A stretch of DNA of 64,000 nt from Rhodococcus wratislaviensis. GTDB taxonomy: Bacteria > Actinomycetota > Actinomycetes > Mycobacteriales > Mycobacteriaceae. Positions 29,264 through 37,463 of this stretch are shown here, one piece after another (the first letter of the stretch is position 1; every line of letters begins with the position of its first letter). Where the stretch lies: positions 146,028 to 210,027 of the forward strand of contig NZ_UAUI01000002.1 in NCBI RefSeq assembly GCF_900455735.1, given 5' to 3'. Position numbers and translations under genes: made by a program. The notes under the pieces are model-generated. The model worked only from the letters and a program-made list of their open reading frames with translations. It had not been told where the DNA came from and did no database searches.

Positions 29264-30637
29264 GTGACACCATCGAGCACCCGAGACACAGCCTCGCGGA
29301 GCATGCGACTCGGCGCCGGATCCGGGTTCTCCGGGGATCGCATCGACCCCGCCGAGAAACTCGCCCGGCATGCCGACCTCGACTACCTGATCTTCGAATG
29401 CCTCGGTGAACGCACCGTCGCCGCCGGCAACGCGCGCCGTCTCGAGAACCCGGACCAAGGCTACGATCCGCTCCTCGCCGCACGCATGCGCGCAGTTCTC
29501 CCGCACACGCTCGCGTCCGGGACCACGGTGATCACCAATGCCGGTGCGGCGAACCCTCTCGCCGCTGCCGACCTGGTCGCCGGCATCGCGTCCCGGTCCG
29601 CCGACCGGCAGGTGCGCGTCGCCGCCATCACGGGCGACGCGGTGCTCGAGCAGGTGCTACGCCACGACCCCGTCGTGTGGGAGACCGGAAAACGCCTGGC
29701 GGAGCACGACGAGGAACTCGTCTCCGCGAACGCGTACATCGGGGCGGAGGCCGTGACCCCCGCGCTCGAACTGGACGCCGACGTCGTCGTCACCGGACGT
29801 CTGGCCGACCCCTCCCTCTACGTCGCCCCGCTAGCCCACCATTTCGGGTGGGACCTGGCCGATCACGACACCATCGGCGCCGCAACCGCGATCGGGCACC
29901 TGCTCGAATGCGCCGGACAACTCACGGGTGGGTACTACGCGGATCCCGTCATCAAACCGGTGAAGGGCATGGCCGATCTCGGCTTCCCGTTCGCCGACGT
30001 CCTCGCCGACGGATCGGCGACATTCGGCAAGCTCGACGGATCCGGCGGCATTCTCACCGAACGAACCTGCGCCGAGCAACTGCTGTACGAGGTGGGAGAT
30101 CCCACCTCGTATCTGACCCCGGACGTCACCGCGGACTTCGGCAACGTGTCGTTCACCAGCGTCGGACCCGACCGGGTCGCCATCACCGGCGCGACGGGGC
30201 GCCCCCGCCCGCAGCAGCTGAAGGTCACCCTCGGCTTCCGCGGCGGCTGGCTCGGTGAGGGGCAGATCAGCTACGCGGGCCCACGCGCCTACCCCCGCGC
30301 CCGGCTCGCCGCGGACATCGTCACCGAACGACTCGTCGACGTGCACGGTTTCACCGAGGACGCCGTCTCCGTCGAATACATCGGCGCCGGTGCGGCTTTC
30401 CGCGGCCTCGACACGGACACCGATGCGCACGAGGTGCGACTGCGGGTCACTGCCCGCGCACGCACCCGCGAGGAGGCCGACCTCGTCGGCTGGGAAGTGG
30501 AAAGCCTGTACACCAACGGACCGGCCGGCGGCGGCGGCGCCCGGCGCTCGGCGACCGAGGTACTTGCGATCCGCTCGTGCACCCTCCCCCGCGACCTCGT
30601 GTCCACCCGGGTGCATCTCACGGAGGTGACGAAATGA
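29264..30637 (+). CDS. AtuA (DUF1446) family protein, main domain
   Basis: A 457-residue protein of the acyclic terpene utilisation AtuA family. Residues 15-400 carry the family segments RLGAGSGFSGDRIDPAEKLA, VITNAGAANPLAAADLV and VVTGRLADPSLYVAPLAHHF. In Pseudomonas AtuA is needed for citronellol/geraniol breakdown, but its reaction is not settled. GTG 29264 is ten bases after AAGGA. The small C-terminal AtuA domain, fused in many homologues, is here a separate gene overlapping by 4 bp. Beside a citrate-type carrier a carboxylic-acid substrate seems more likely than a terpene; that is inference. Confidence 0.82.
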   Translation: MTPSSTRDTASRSMRLGAGSGFSGDRIDPAEKLARHADLDYLIFECLGERTVAAGNARRLENPDQGYDPLLAARMRAVLPHTLASGTTVITNAGAANPLAAADLVAGIASRSADRQVRVAAITGDAVLEQVLRHDPVVWETGKRLAEHDEELVSANAYIGAEAVTPALELDADVVVTGRLADPSLYVAPLAHHFGWDLADHDTIGAATAIGHLLECAGQLTGGYYADPVIKPVKGMADLGFPFADVLADGSATFGKLDGSGGILTERTCAEQLLYEVGDPTSYLTPDVTADFGNVSFTSVGPDRVAITGATGRPRPQQLKVTLGFRGGWLGEGQISYAGPRAYPRARLAADIVTERLVDVHGFTEDAVSVEYIGAGAAFRGLDTDTDAHEVRLRVTARARTREEADLVGWEVESLYTNGPAGGGGARRSATEVLAIRSCTLPRDLVSTRVHLTEVTK

Positions 30638-30954
30638 CCACGCCCACAACTGCTCAGAAGATCGACGCACTCGCCGACGTTCGCGCCGGCGACAAGGGAG
30701 ACACCCTCATCGTCGCCGTGCTGGCCCGCGACGACGCCGCCTACCGCCATCTCGCGCTGAGACTGACCGAGGACGTCGTCGCCGCCCATTACGGTGCACT
30801 GATCACCGGCCCGGCCCGGCGCACGTGCCAGCCGAACCTGATGGCGATGGTGTTCGAGTTGCCCGGCGTCCTCGGCGGCGGCGTCACGGGATCACCCGCA
30901 CTCGACGGACACGGAAAGACGCTGAGCTATCACCTGCTGAGCCTCGAAATCTGA
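30634..30954 (+). CDS. AtuA-associated small protein (C-terminal AtuA domain)
   Basis: A 106-residue protein with the KIDALADVRAGDKGDTLIVA start typical of the small domain that follows DUF1446 in fused AtuA proteins, and a glycine-rich end (LPGVLGGGVTGSPALDGHGK). It overlaps the stop of the larger gene (ATGA), so both products are made together and probably form a complex. GGAGGTG precedes the start. It ends five bases from the convergent ligase gene. Confidence 0.8.
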   Translation: MTTPTTAQKIDALADVRAGDKGDTLIVAVLARDDAAYRHLALRLTEDVVAAHYGALITGPARRTCQPNLMAMVFELPGVLGGGVTGSPALDGHGKTLSYHLLSLEI

Positions 30955-30958
30955 CGCG

Positions 30959-32353
30959 CTACGCGGGATTCCGGTTCCGAGACGCTGCCAGGGTGACGGC
31001 GAGCGCCTGACGGTCGAGTTTGCCGCGCGGTGTGCGCGGCAAACTGTCGACCGCGAGTACCTGAACCGGCATGCTCGGGCTGGGTAACGTGGCGCGCAGA
31101 TGCCGCCAGATCTCGCTGGAACTCGGCCCGTCGCCGTCCACCACGATCGCGGCGGCCGGTGCCTCGCCCATCCGGCTGTCCGGCACGCCGATGCACGCCG
31201 CCTCCGAGATCCCCGACAGTGCGGTCAACGCCGCCTCGATGGCGGCCGGTTCCACATTGAGTCCCGCCCGGATCACCGTGTCGCTGTCGCGGCCGAACAA
31301 CTGCAGGCTGTTGCCGACCACGCGGCCCCGGTCGCCCACCGTCATCCACCCGTCGGCGGGGCCGTTCACCACGCCGTCCTCGGTGAGGTAGCCGTCGAAC
31401 AGCATGTCGCTGCGCACGTGAACGAGGCCCTCGCGAATCTCCGCGTCGACGCCGTCGAACAGTTCGCCCGCCGCATGCTCGTCGACGGTGCCGAGACCCC
31501 GGTCGAAGGACACGAAGCTCAGTTCGGAGGCGCCGTAGAAGTGCACCAGCGACGCATTCGGTAACACCTCCCGTAACGCCTCACGCCCCGTCCGCGGCCA
31601 CCGGGCCGCCGAGGACAGCACCTCGCGGACGCTGCCGGCCGGCCCGATCCCCGACCGCACCACGTCCCAGGCGATGGTGGGGACCGAATACAGATGTGTG
31701 GCCGCGTCGCGCAGCGAGTGCGTGACCGGTCGCAGATCCACCGTCGCACCGCGAGTGAGCCCGTGCAGCGCGCCGTACAGGAAATGCGTGTGGTCGAGAA
31801 CTCCGGGCACCGCCACGCGGTCCCCGCTACCGATGTCGAACGTCGCGTCCGAGCGGTCGAGGGTCGTCGCCCACGATCGCTGGTTGCGCACGAACAGCTT
31901 CGGCTCACCGGTCGTGCCGGACGTGATGCCGACCAGCAGTTCGGTGTCGGGACGCGCCCGGTCCGCGGCGCCGTCGGATTCGAGACTGTCCGCCGTCTCG
32001 ACGGTCCCGTCGAACCCCAGTCTCCGTAGCCTGGTGTGCTGGTGCGACGCGGCCACCACGGCGCCGGGTTTCGCGAGCTCGAGCACCCGCGTCAACTGCG
32101 CCGGCAGGAGGTGCCGGTGCAGCAGCACGACACTGACTCCCGCGTGCATCGCCGCCGTCACGACGACCAGCGACCCGACATCCGACGTCGGCAGCACTGC
32201 GACCCGGTTCATGCCGTCGAGCCCGGCTGCGGTGCGAGCGACCCGCGACCAGAACCGGCCGTAGTCGACGGTCTCGCGTGCGGAGACGACCGCGGTCGTC
32301 TCCGGGTTCTCGGCGGCCCGTCTGGCGACACGCTCGGCGAGCAGCTCAGTCAT
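30959..32353 (-). CDS. AMP-forming acyl-CoA ligase of the bioY operon
   Basis: A 464-residue ANL-superfamily adenylating enzyme, a little short for the family. The P-loop is ITSGTTGEPKLF near residue 145, followed by FYGASELSFVSFD near 280 and the C-terminal lysine motif PRTPRGKLDRQ near 445. ATG 32353 is used because it overlaps the bioN stop by 8 bp; the longer frame has no support. Position at the end of a biotin-transport operon suggests a biotin- or pimelate-related carboxylate, as proposed for Bacillus yhfT beside yhfU(bioY)-yhfS. The substrate is unproven. Confidence 0.78.
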   Translation of the reverse strand: MTELLAERVARRAAENPETTAVVSARETVDYGRFWSRVARTAAGLDGMNRVAVLPTSDVGSLVVVTAAMHAGVSVVLLHRHLLPAQLTRVLELAKPGAVVAASHQHTRLRRLGFDGTVETADSLESDGAADRARPDTELLVGITSGTTGEPKLFVRNQRSWATTLDRSDATFDIGSGDRVAVPGVLDHTHFLYGALHGLTRGATVDLRPVTHSLRDAATHLYSVPTIAWDVVRSGIGPAGSVREVLSSAARWPRTGREALREVLPNASLVHFYGASELSFVSFDRGLGTVDEHAAGELFDGVDAEIREGLVHVRSDMLFDGYLTEDGVVNGPADGWMTVGDRGRVVGNSLQLFGRDSDTVIRAGLNVEPAAIEAALTALSGISEAACIGVPDSRMGEAPAAAIVVDGDGPSSSEIWRHLRATLPSPSMPVQVLAVDSLPRTPRGKLDRQALAVTLAASRNRNPA

Positions 32354-32948
32354 CGTCCACTCCCCGTGCGACGAGGGCGTCGCCCATCGCATCCGCAGTC
32401 CGGAGGGCGCGGACCAGCACGGGGGTGGCCAGCGCGGTCATCGACCATTGCAACCCGCGCGCCTTCCGCGCCTGCGCCACCTCCTGCACGATCCCGGTCA
32501 GCAGCGGGATACACCGGATCGCCAACGCGAGCAGGAGTCCGATCCGATCCGGGTCGACCCCGAACCTCCGCAACGGCCCGAGTGCGCGCGACACCGTGTC
32601 GAGCATGTCGGTGACCCGGGTGGTCAGCGTGACCAACGCGGCGAGCGCCACCGAGATCAGCAGCACCCCGCACACGACGACCGCCCGCGCTGGCGACGTG
32701 ATCAGCACCTGGAACACGGCGATGATCAACAACATCCACACCACCGGACGCAACTGCGCCACGGCGACCCGCCACGGAATGGAGGCCACCGCGAACAGCA
32801 GCCCCACCACGACGACGACGACACCGACCTCGAGCGGCGTGCGCACGAACACGGTGGCCGTGACGATCGACGCGATCAACAGCAGCAGTTTCAGCCCGGC
32901 GGGCATCCTGTGCAGGAGGGAGTCACCCGGACGGTACAGGCCGATCAT
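32346..32948 (-). CDS. bioN: energy-coupling factor transporter transmembrane protein (BioN/EcfT)
   Basis: A 200-residue membrane protein with five or so helices (LKLLLLIASIVTATVFV, WMLLIIAVFQVLI, GVLLISVALAALVTL and others). The cytoplasmic motif AQARKARG near residue 165 is the EcfT coupling helix signature that contacts the ATPases. It joins the substrate-binding BioY to the BioM ATPase for ATP-driven biotin import. Its start overlaps the bioM stop and its end overlaps the ligase start, so all are translated together. Confidence 0.88.
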   Translation of the reverse strand: MIGLYRPGDSLLHRMPAGLKLLLLIASIVTATVFVRTPLEVGVVVVVVGLLFAVASIPWRVAVAQLRPVVWMLLIIAVFQVLITSPARAVVVCGVLLISVALAALVTLTTRVTDMLDTVSRALGPLRRFGVDPDRIGLLLALAIRCIPLLTGIVQEVAQARKARGLQWSMTALATPVLVRALRTADAMGDALVARGVDDD

Positions 32949-33625
32949 TCGACCAACTGCCGGTACGCGGGGACGGCATCGTCCGGGCTGCCGTCGAACG
33001 CGACGAGACCGTCGTCGATGACGATGACCCGCTCGAAACTCTCAAGCAGTGCCAGTTGGTGGGTCACGACGATCACCTGCTGGTCCATCGAATCGAGTGC
33101 TTCGGAGACGACGCGGGCGTTCCGCAGATCCAGCAGCGTGGTCGGCTCGTCGGCGATGACCACCTCGGGCCTGCGGATGAGGACGGCGCCGATGGCGAGC
33201 AACTGCTTCTGGCCCCCGGACAGCAGGTGCGCGGGGTGATCGGCGTGCTGGTCGAGCCGGAACCGCACCAGGATCTCCTCGACGCGGGCGGCGATCTCCT
33301 GCTTGCTCAGACCGGACCGGCGCAGCGAGAACGCCAGGTCCTCGGACACCGTGGGCATGACGATCTGGGTGTCGGGGTCGGTGAACACGAACCCGACCTT
33401 GCGGCGCACCTGCGCGCCCTTCCTCGCGGCGTCGACACCGTCGACCGTGACGGTGCCGGAGGTCGGCTTCAGCAAGCCGTTGATCATGCGCGCCAGAGTC
33501 GACTTTCCGGAACCGTTGGAACCGATGATGCCGACACGTCGCTCGGAGAAACGCAGGTCGACGCCGCGCAGGACCGGGCGGTCCCCGAAGGCATGCGTCA
33601 CCGAATCGAAGACGATCTCACTCAC
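32945..33625 (-). CDS. bioM: energy-coupling factor ATPase (BioM)
   Basis: A 226-residue ABC ATPase with Walker A GSNGSGKST near residue 37, signature LLSGGQKQLLAIGAV near 135, Walker B PEVVIADEPT near 160 and the switch histidine in VVTHQL near 190. Homologues energise the BioY biotin-binding subunit together with BioN. GTG 33625 overlaps the thiolase stop (GTGA). In full ECF systems one ATPase may act as a homodimer, as in other BioMNY transporters. Confidence 0.9.
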   Translation of the reverse strand: MSEIVFDSVTHAFGDRPVLRGVDLRFSERRVGIIGSNGSGKSTLARMINGLLKPTSGTVTVDGVDAARKGAQVRRKVGFVFTDPDTQIVMPTVSEDLAFSLRRSGLSKQEIAARVEEILVRFRLDQHADHPAHLLSGGQKQLLAIGAVLIRRPEVVIADEPTTLLDLRNARVVSEALDSMDQQVIVVTHQLALLESFERVIVIDDGLVAFDGSPDDAVPAYRQLVE

Positions 33626-34749
33626 GACACACGCTCCACGAGCATCGCGATGCCCTGCCCGCCGCCGATGGCGCAGGCCGCGAGCCCGAGCGCGGGTCCG
33701 TCCTCGCGCAGCATCTGACTTGCCAAGCGCACCAGCAGGATCGCCCCCGATGCCCCCCACGGATGTCCCATGGCGATGGCGCCGCCCTGTGGGCAGATCA
33801 CGGATTCGTCCAGGCCGAGTTCGTCCGACACCGCCAGCACCACCGACGCGAAGGCCTCGGTGATCTCGACGACGCCCAGATCCGCGACGTCGTGTCCGGT
33901 TCGCTTCAGGACTTTGCGGATCGCGGGAACCGGTCCGAGTCCGGGCAGCGCCGGGTCCGATCCCGCGACGGCGGAGCCGAGGACCCGCAACGCGGGCAGT
34001 CCGGCGGCAAGCGACTCGGTCGTCACCGCCAGCACCGCGGCGCCGTCCGAGATGCCGCAGGAGTTCCCCGCCGTGGCCGTCCCGCCGGCACCGAAACTGG
34101 GGCGTAACCGCGCCAGCCTGGCCTCGGTCATGCCTGTGCGAATGCGCTGGTCCCGCTCGATCGCACCGATCGGCACGATCTCCGACGAGAAGTCGGCGGC
34201 GGCCGCGAGCGTGTGCGACCGCGCCGCGTACGCGTCCTGCCGCTCTCGGCTGATGCCGCGAGCCCGCGCGAGATCGTCCGCGGCCGCCCCCATGTCGGGG
34301 TCGGGGAAGCCTTGCGGCGCAAAGGGAGCGCGGGTGTAGCGCACCGGATCGGCGCCCGGCACCGGCGGCCAGAACCGCCACGGCGCGGTGCTCGCCGATT
34401 CGACACCACCCGCCAGGATCAGCTCGTCGGCGCCGCTGCGTACACGGAGCGCGGCTTGCATCACTGCGTCGAGGCCGGAACCGCACTGCCGGTCGACGGT
34501 GACACCGGGAACCTCCACACCCATCCCCGCCTGCAGGGCAGCGACCCGTGCCGGATCGCCGCCCGGTCCGAGGCAGTTGCCGAGGACGACGTCGTCGACC
34601 TCGGCGTCGAGGCCCGAGCCCCGCAGCGACGTCAGGACCTCGCGTAGCACCGGGGCGGCCAGATCGGTGGTGGTCAGATCGGCGAACCCGTGCCCGGCAT
34701 TGCCGATCGGCGTCCGACGCGGCGCCACCAGAACAGGGACAGAGCTCAT
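33622..34749 (-). CDS. thiolase (acetyl-CoA acyltransferase-like) of the bioY operon
   Basis: A 375-residue thiolase. All catalytic residues appear present: nucleophilic cysteine in VDRQCGSGLDA near 90, histidine in GHPWGASGAILL near 330 and the second cysteine in ACAIGGGQG near 360. These enzymes condense or cleave beta-ketoacyl-CoA. It lies between an AMP-ligase and bioM with 4-bp overlaps, repeating the bioY-ligase-thiolase grouping of Bacillus yhfUTS. It may shorten or build a pimelate- or biotin-type acyl-CoA; the direction is unknown. Confidence 0.85.
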   Translation of the reverse strand: MSSVPVLVAPRRTPIGNAGHGFADLTTTDLAAPVLREVLTSLRGSGLDAEVDDVVLGNCLGPGGDPARVAALQAGMGVEVPGVTVDRQCGSGLDAVMQAALRVRSGADELILAGGVESASTAPWRFWPPVPGADPVRYTRAPFAPQGFPDPDMGAAADDLARARGISRERQDAYAARSHTLAAAADFSSEIVPIGAIERDQRIRTGMTEARLARLRPSFGAGGTATAGNSCGISDGAAVLAVTTESLAAGLPALRVLGSAVAGSDPALPGLGPVPAIRKVLKRTGHDVADLGVVEITEAFASVVLAVSDELGLDESVICPQGGAIAMGHPWGASGAILLVRLASQMLREDGPALGLAACAIGGGQGIAMLVERVS

Positions 34750-35867
34750 GCCAGCCAGTCTCTCACTCGGCCTCGGGCGACCTTGCCACTGGCGGTCCGC
34801 GGCATCGACTCGATCGGCACCCAGCGGCGGGGCAGCGCTTCCTTCGTCAGCGTCCGGCGCGCGTGCGAACGGACCTCAGCGATCTCCGCGGTGCCGTCGA
34901 GCTCCACCACGGCGGTGACGGTCTCGCCGAGCACCGAATGCGGCGATCCGACGACGGCGGCCGCGGCGACACCGTCGAGCGTCTCGAGGATGCGCTCGAC
35001 GTCCTCGGCGATCACCGTGGTGCCGCCGACGTTGATCGCGGAGTCGCCCCGGCCGCGCACCGTCAGCTCGCCGTCGTCACCGAGTTCCGCAAGGTCACCG
35101 ACGCCGAACCACTCCGGGACTCCGATGACGCTGTACGGCGACCGGACGTACAGCAGGCCGTCGCGGATGTCCGCGTCGACACCGTCCAGCAGCCGGAGCG
35201 GCTCGGGCACCCGGCGCGCCGCGACGAGGGAGAGTTCCGCGGCGCCGTAGTACTCGACGATCTCGATGCCGTCGGCCACCGCGCGGGCGCCGTCGTCCAG
35301 GGCGGTGCCCGCGACGACCGCCGTGCGCAGCTTCGGGGCCTTCCCCACCACCTCACGGAGAACGGCGGGGACGGCGTGCACGACTGTCGCCCGGGACGGG
35401 TCGTCGGTGACGCACGCGCCTCGCCACAGTGCGTGCACTGCGCCGAACAGGTGCATCGTCGCGTGCAACGGGCCGGTGATCAGCACGTGGTCCGTGGCGT
35501 CGATGCCGGTGATCGCGGTGAACGCGGGAAAGCTGTCGAACCAGGAGGCCGCTGTGCGCGCGAGCGGACGGGGCCTTCCGGTGGAGCCGGACGTCGCCAC
35601 CAGCAGAAACGCGGACGGCGGGACCACCGCGCGGTCCGGACGCGCCTCGGGGTTCTCGACGATCACCGCCGTCCCCTGCCGCGCCGCGGCGCAGACGCAG
35701 ATCAGGGCGTCCGGGACCGGCAGCGTCGACGCGTCGTAGGCAGGGGCACCCGAGCCGTGCTCGAGGATCCATCGGTCGATGGCGCGGTCGAGTTCGGCGT
35801 ACGTGTAGGTGCGGCCGTCGAAGTCGAGGGCAGGCTGATCGCCGGAGCCGCCGAGTTCGGAATTCAC
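34746..35867 (-). CDS. short AMP-forming ligase of the bioY operon
   Basis: A 373-residue adenylating enzyme, about 100-150 residues shorter than usual at the N-terminus. The phosphate loop reads VATSGSTGRPRPLA, with arginine where lysine is usual; the FYGA-type motif is VEYYGAAELSLVA and the C-terminal catalytic lysine is in PRTASGKVARG. GTG 35867 overlaps the bioY stop (GTGA), which fixes the start. A second ligase closes the same operon. Shortening and the altered loop raise the possibility of a specialised or weakly active enzyme. Confidence 0.78.
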   Translation of the reverse strand: MNSELGGSGDQPALDFDGRTYTYAELDRAIDRWILEHGSGAPAYDASTLPVPDALICVCAAARQGTAVIVENPEARPDRAVVPPSAFLLVATSGSTGRPRPLARTAASWFDSFPAFTAITGIDATDHVLITGPLHATMHLFGAVHALWRGACVTDDPSRATVVHAVPAVLREVVGKAPKLRTAVVAGTALDDGARAVADGIEIVEYYGAAELSLVAARRVPEPLRLLDGVDADIRDGLLYVRSPYSVIGVPEWFGVGDLAELGDDGELTVRGRGDSAINVGGTTVIAEDVERILETLDGVAAAAVVGSPHSVLGETVTAVVELDGTAEIAEVRSHARRTLTKEALPRRWVPIESMPRTASGKVARGRVRDWLA

Positions 35868-36448
35868 GTACGGATCAGGCCGGGGTACGCGCGATGCACG
35901 CTCTTGGCGACCACGGTCGCGACGACGACCTTGAGCAGGTCGCCGGGGATGAAGGCGAAGTTGGTGGTGATGGCGGCGCCGACGCCCAGGTCGGTGCGGA
36001 GCAGGAGTCCGACGGTGCCGAAGATGTAGATGACGACGATCCCGCCGAGCGCGTTGATCAGCAGGCCGAGCACGACCGGGTACTTCGGCAGGATCCGGGC
36101 GGTGAGGAGGCCGATGATCAGCGTCGCGGGAATCCAGCCGATGAGGTATCCGGCGCTGGGGCCTGCGAGCGCGGTCAGTCCGGTGCGACCACCGGACAGC
36201 AGGGGCAGGCCGATCAGGGTCAGGGCGATGAACACCGCGACGGCGGCTGTGCCCTTGCGAGCCCCGAGCACCGCGCCGGCGAGGATGACGCCGAGCGTCT
36301 GCAACGTGATCGGCACTCCGCTGAAGCCGACCGTGATGGCGCCGGGCAGTCCCAGCGCCGCGATCAGCGCGGCGAATACCGCGATCTGCGCCATGTCCCG
36401 CGCTGAAATACCGAGCCTCGACACCCGAGCACTCCCGACCTCTGTCAT
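35864..36448 (-). CDS. bioY: BioY, substrate-binding subunit of the biotin ECF transporter
   Basis: A 194-residue integral membrane protein with six hydrophobic helices. Family motifs are [20 protein letters not shown] near residue 46, [20 protein letters not shown] near 83 and GYLIGWIPA near 100. BioY binds biotin with very high affinity. AGAGGAG five bases before ATG 36448 is a strong site. The start also overlaps the EamA stop (ATGA). The BioQ-like palindrome 22 bases upstream implies biotin-responsive repression. Confidence 0.93.
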   Translation of the reverse strand: MTEVGSARVSRLGISARDMAQIAVFAALIAALGLPGAITVGFSGVPITLQTLGVILAGAVLGARKGTAAVAVFIALTLIGLPLLSGGRTGLTALAGPSAGYLIGWIPATLIIGLLTARILPKYPVVLGLLINALGGIVVIYIFGTVGLLLRTDLGVGAAITTNFAFIPGDLLKVVVATVVAKSVHRAYPGLIRT

Positions 36449-37380
36449 GACGACTCCTCTTGCTGCAAACTTGAACGACGTTCAAGGTAGCAGGTCGACG
36501 CGGACAACGGTGTGGCAGACTCCACGACCTCACCCTCGTCGGGGACCGCCCGCGCCCCGGCCCGCGCTGCTCCGATCCCGGCCGCGACCACGAAACAGAT
36601 CCCGGCAACGGCCGCGCGGTCCGGAACCTGATGCAACACCACGAGCCCGATGATCAACGCGAACGCCGGTTCCAGACTCATCAGGGTCCCGAACGCCGCG
36701 GTGTTCAGCCGCCGCAGGGCGAGCATCTCCAGTGTGAACGGCACGACCGGCAGAAGTATCGCCAAACCCAGCCCGATGATCAACAGGTCCGGCGTCATCT
36801 TTCCGAGCATCGAGGGCCCGCCCACGGCGGTCGCGACCAACCCGGCGACCGGCATGGAGACCGCGAGCCCGTTGAGACCGGCCACCTCGTCGCCCACGCG
36901 CTGGGTGAGCACGATGTAGAGCGCCCAGCATGCGGCCGCGCCCAGCGCGAACAGGATTCCGACCGGGTCGACGCCGCCGGCCCAGGGCTGCGTCAGCAGC
37001 AGCACCCCCACGGCCGCCAGCGCCGGCCACTTCAGGCGACCTCGTCCGTGCAGGACGGCGACGCCGAGGGGTCCGAGGAACTCCAGTGCACTGGCGGTTC
37101 CCAGCGGGATCCGGTCCACCGCGGCCATGAACAGCAGGGTGACCGCCGCCGTGACCACCCCGAGCAGAACACACGCACCGAGGGACGAACGGGTGAACGC
37201 CTTCGGACGAGGCCGCACGATCACGGCCAGCAACACCCCTGCCCAGGCCAGGCGCAACCAGGCGGCGCCCTCGGCGCCGACGCGCTCGGACACGCCGACG
37301 GAGATCGCGAGTCCGCTCTGCACGCACAGCATCGAGGTCAGCGCCATCGTCGCGCCGACGTGGGTCGAGTTCCTGGTCAT
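36445..37380 (-). CDS. EamA-family (RhtA-like) exporter
   Basis: A 311-residue DMT-superfamily protein with ten hydrophobic helices in two EamA repeats. [20 protein letters not shown] in the first repeat and [20 protein letters not shown] in the second match RhtA-type amino-acid or metabolite exporters. The last 35 residues are a polar tail encoded by DNA that also holds the bioY operator, and the stop overlaps the bioY start. ATG 37380 is chosen over GTG 37398 because the latter lies inside the LysR palindrome. It is divergent from a LysR gene. Confidence 0.85.
   Translation of the reverse strand: MTRNSTHVGATMALTSMLCVQSGLAISVGVSERVGAEGAAWLRLAWAGVLLAVIVRPRPKAFTRSSLGACVLLGVVTAAVTLLFMAAVDRIPLGTASALEFLGPLGVAVLHGRGRLKWPALAAVGVLLLTQPWAGGVDPVGILFALGAAACWALYIVLTQRVGDEVAGLNGLAVSMPVAGLVATAVGGPSMLGKMTPDLLIIGLGLAILLPVVPFTLEMLALRRLNTAAFGTLMSLEPAFALIIGLVVLHQVPDRAAVAGICFVVAAGIGAARAGARAVPDEGEVVESATPLSASTCYLERRSSLQQEESS
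36470..36486. promoter_or_regulatory. BioQ-like operator of the bioY operon
   Basis: CTTGAACGACGTTCAAG is a perfect palindrome containing TGAAC-N3-GTTCA, the sequence reported for BioQ, the TetR-family biotin repressor of mycobacteria. It lies 22 bases upstream of bioY, inside the last codons of the EamA gene. Confidence 0.8.
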
Positions 37381-37395
37381 GTCTGCATTGAATGA

Positions 37396-37420
37396 CACGT
37401 GGACCGTTCACGTCCACGTG
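37396..37420. promoter_or_regulatory. LysR operator, 9-7-9 palindrome
   Basis: CACGTGGAC (37396-37404), 7 bases, and GTCCACGTG (37412-37420) form a perfect inverted repeat between the divergent EamA and LysR genes. The arm and spacer lengths equal those of the LysR site at 27792-27816. Confidence 0.72.
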
Positions 37421-37463
37421 ACTTTCATGGACAAACCGTTCGGATATCGCGAACAATGTGTGC

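Noticed and set aside
35864..36608. A 620-codon frame joining the short ligase to sequence upstream of bioY
   Set aside because: The upstream part is an out-of-frame reading of bioY (Arg/His-rich); the ligase start at 35867 overlaps the bioY stop.
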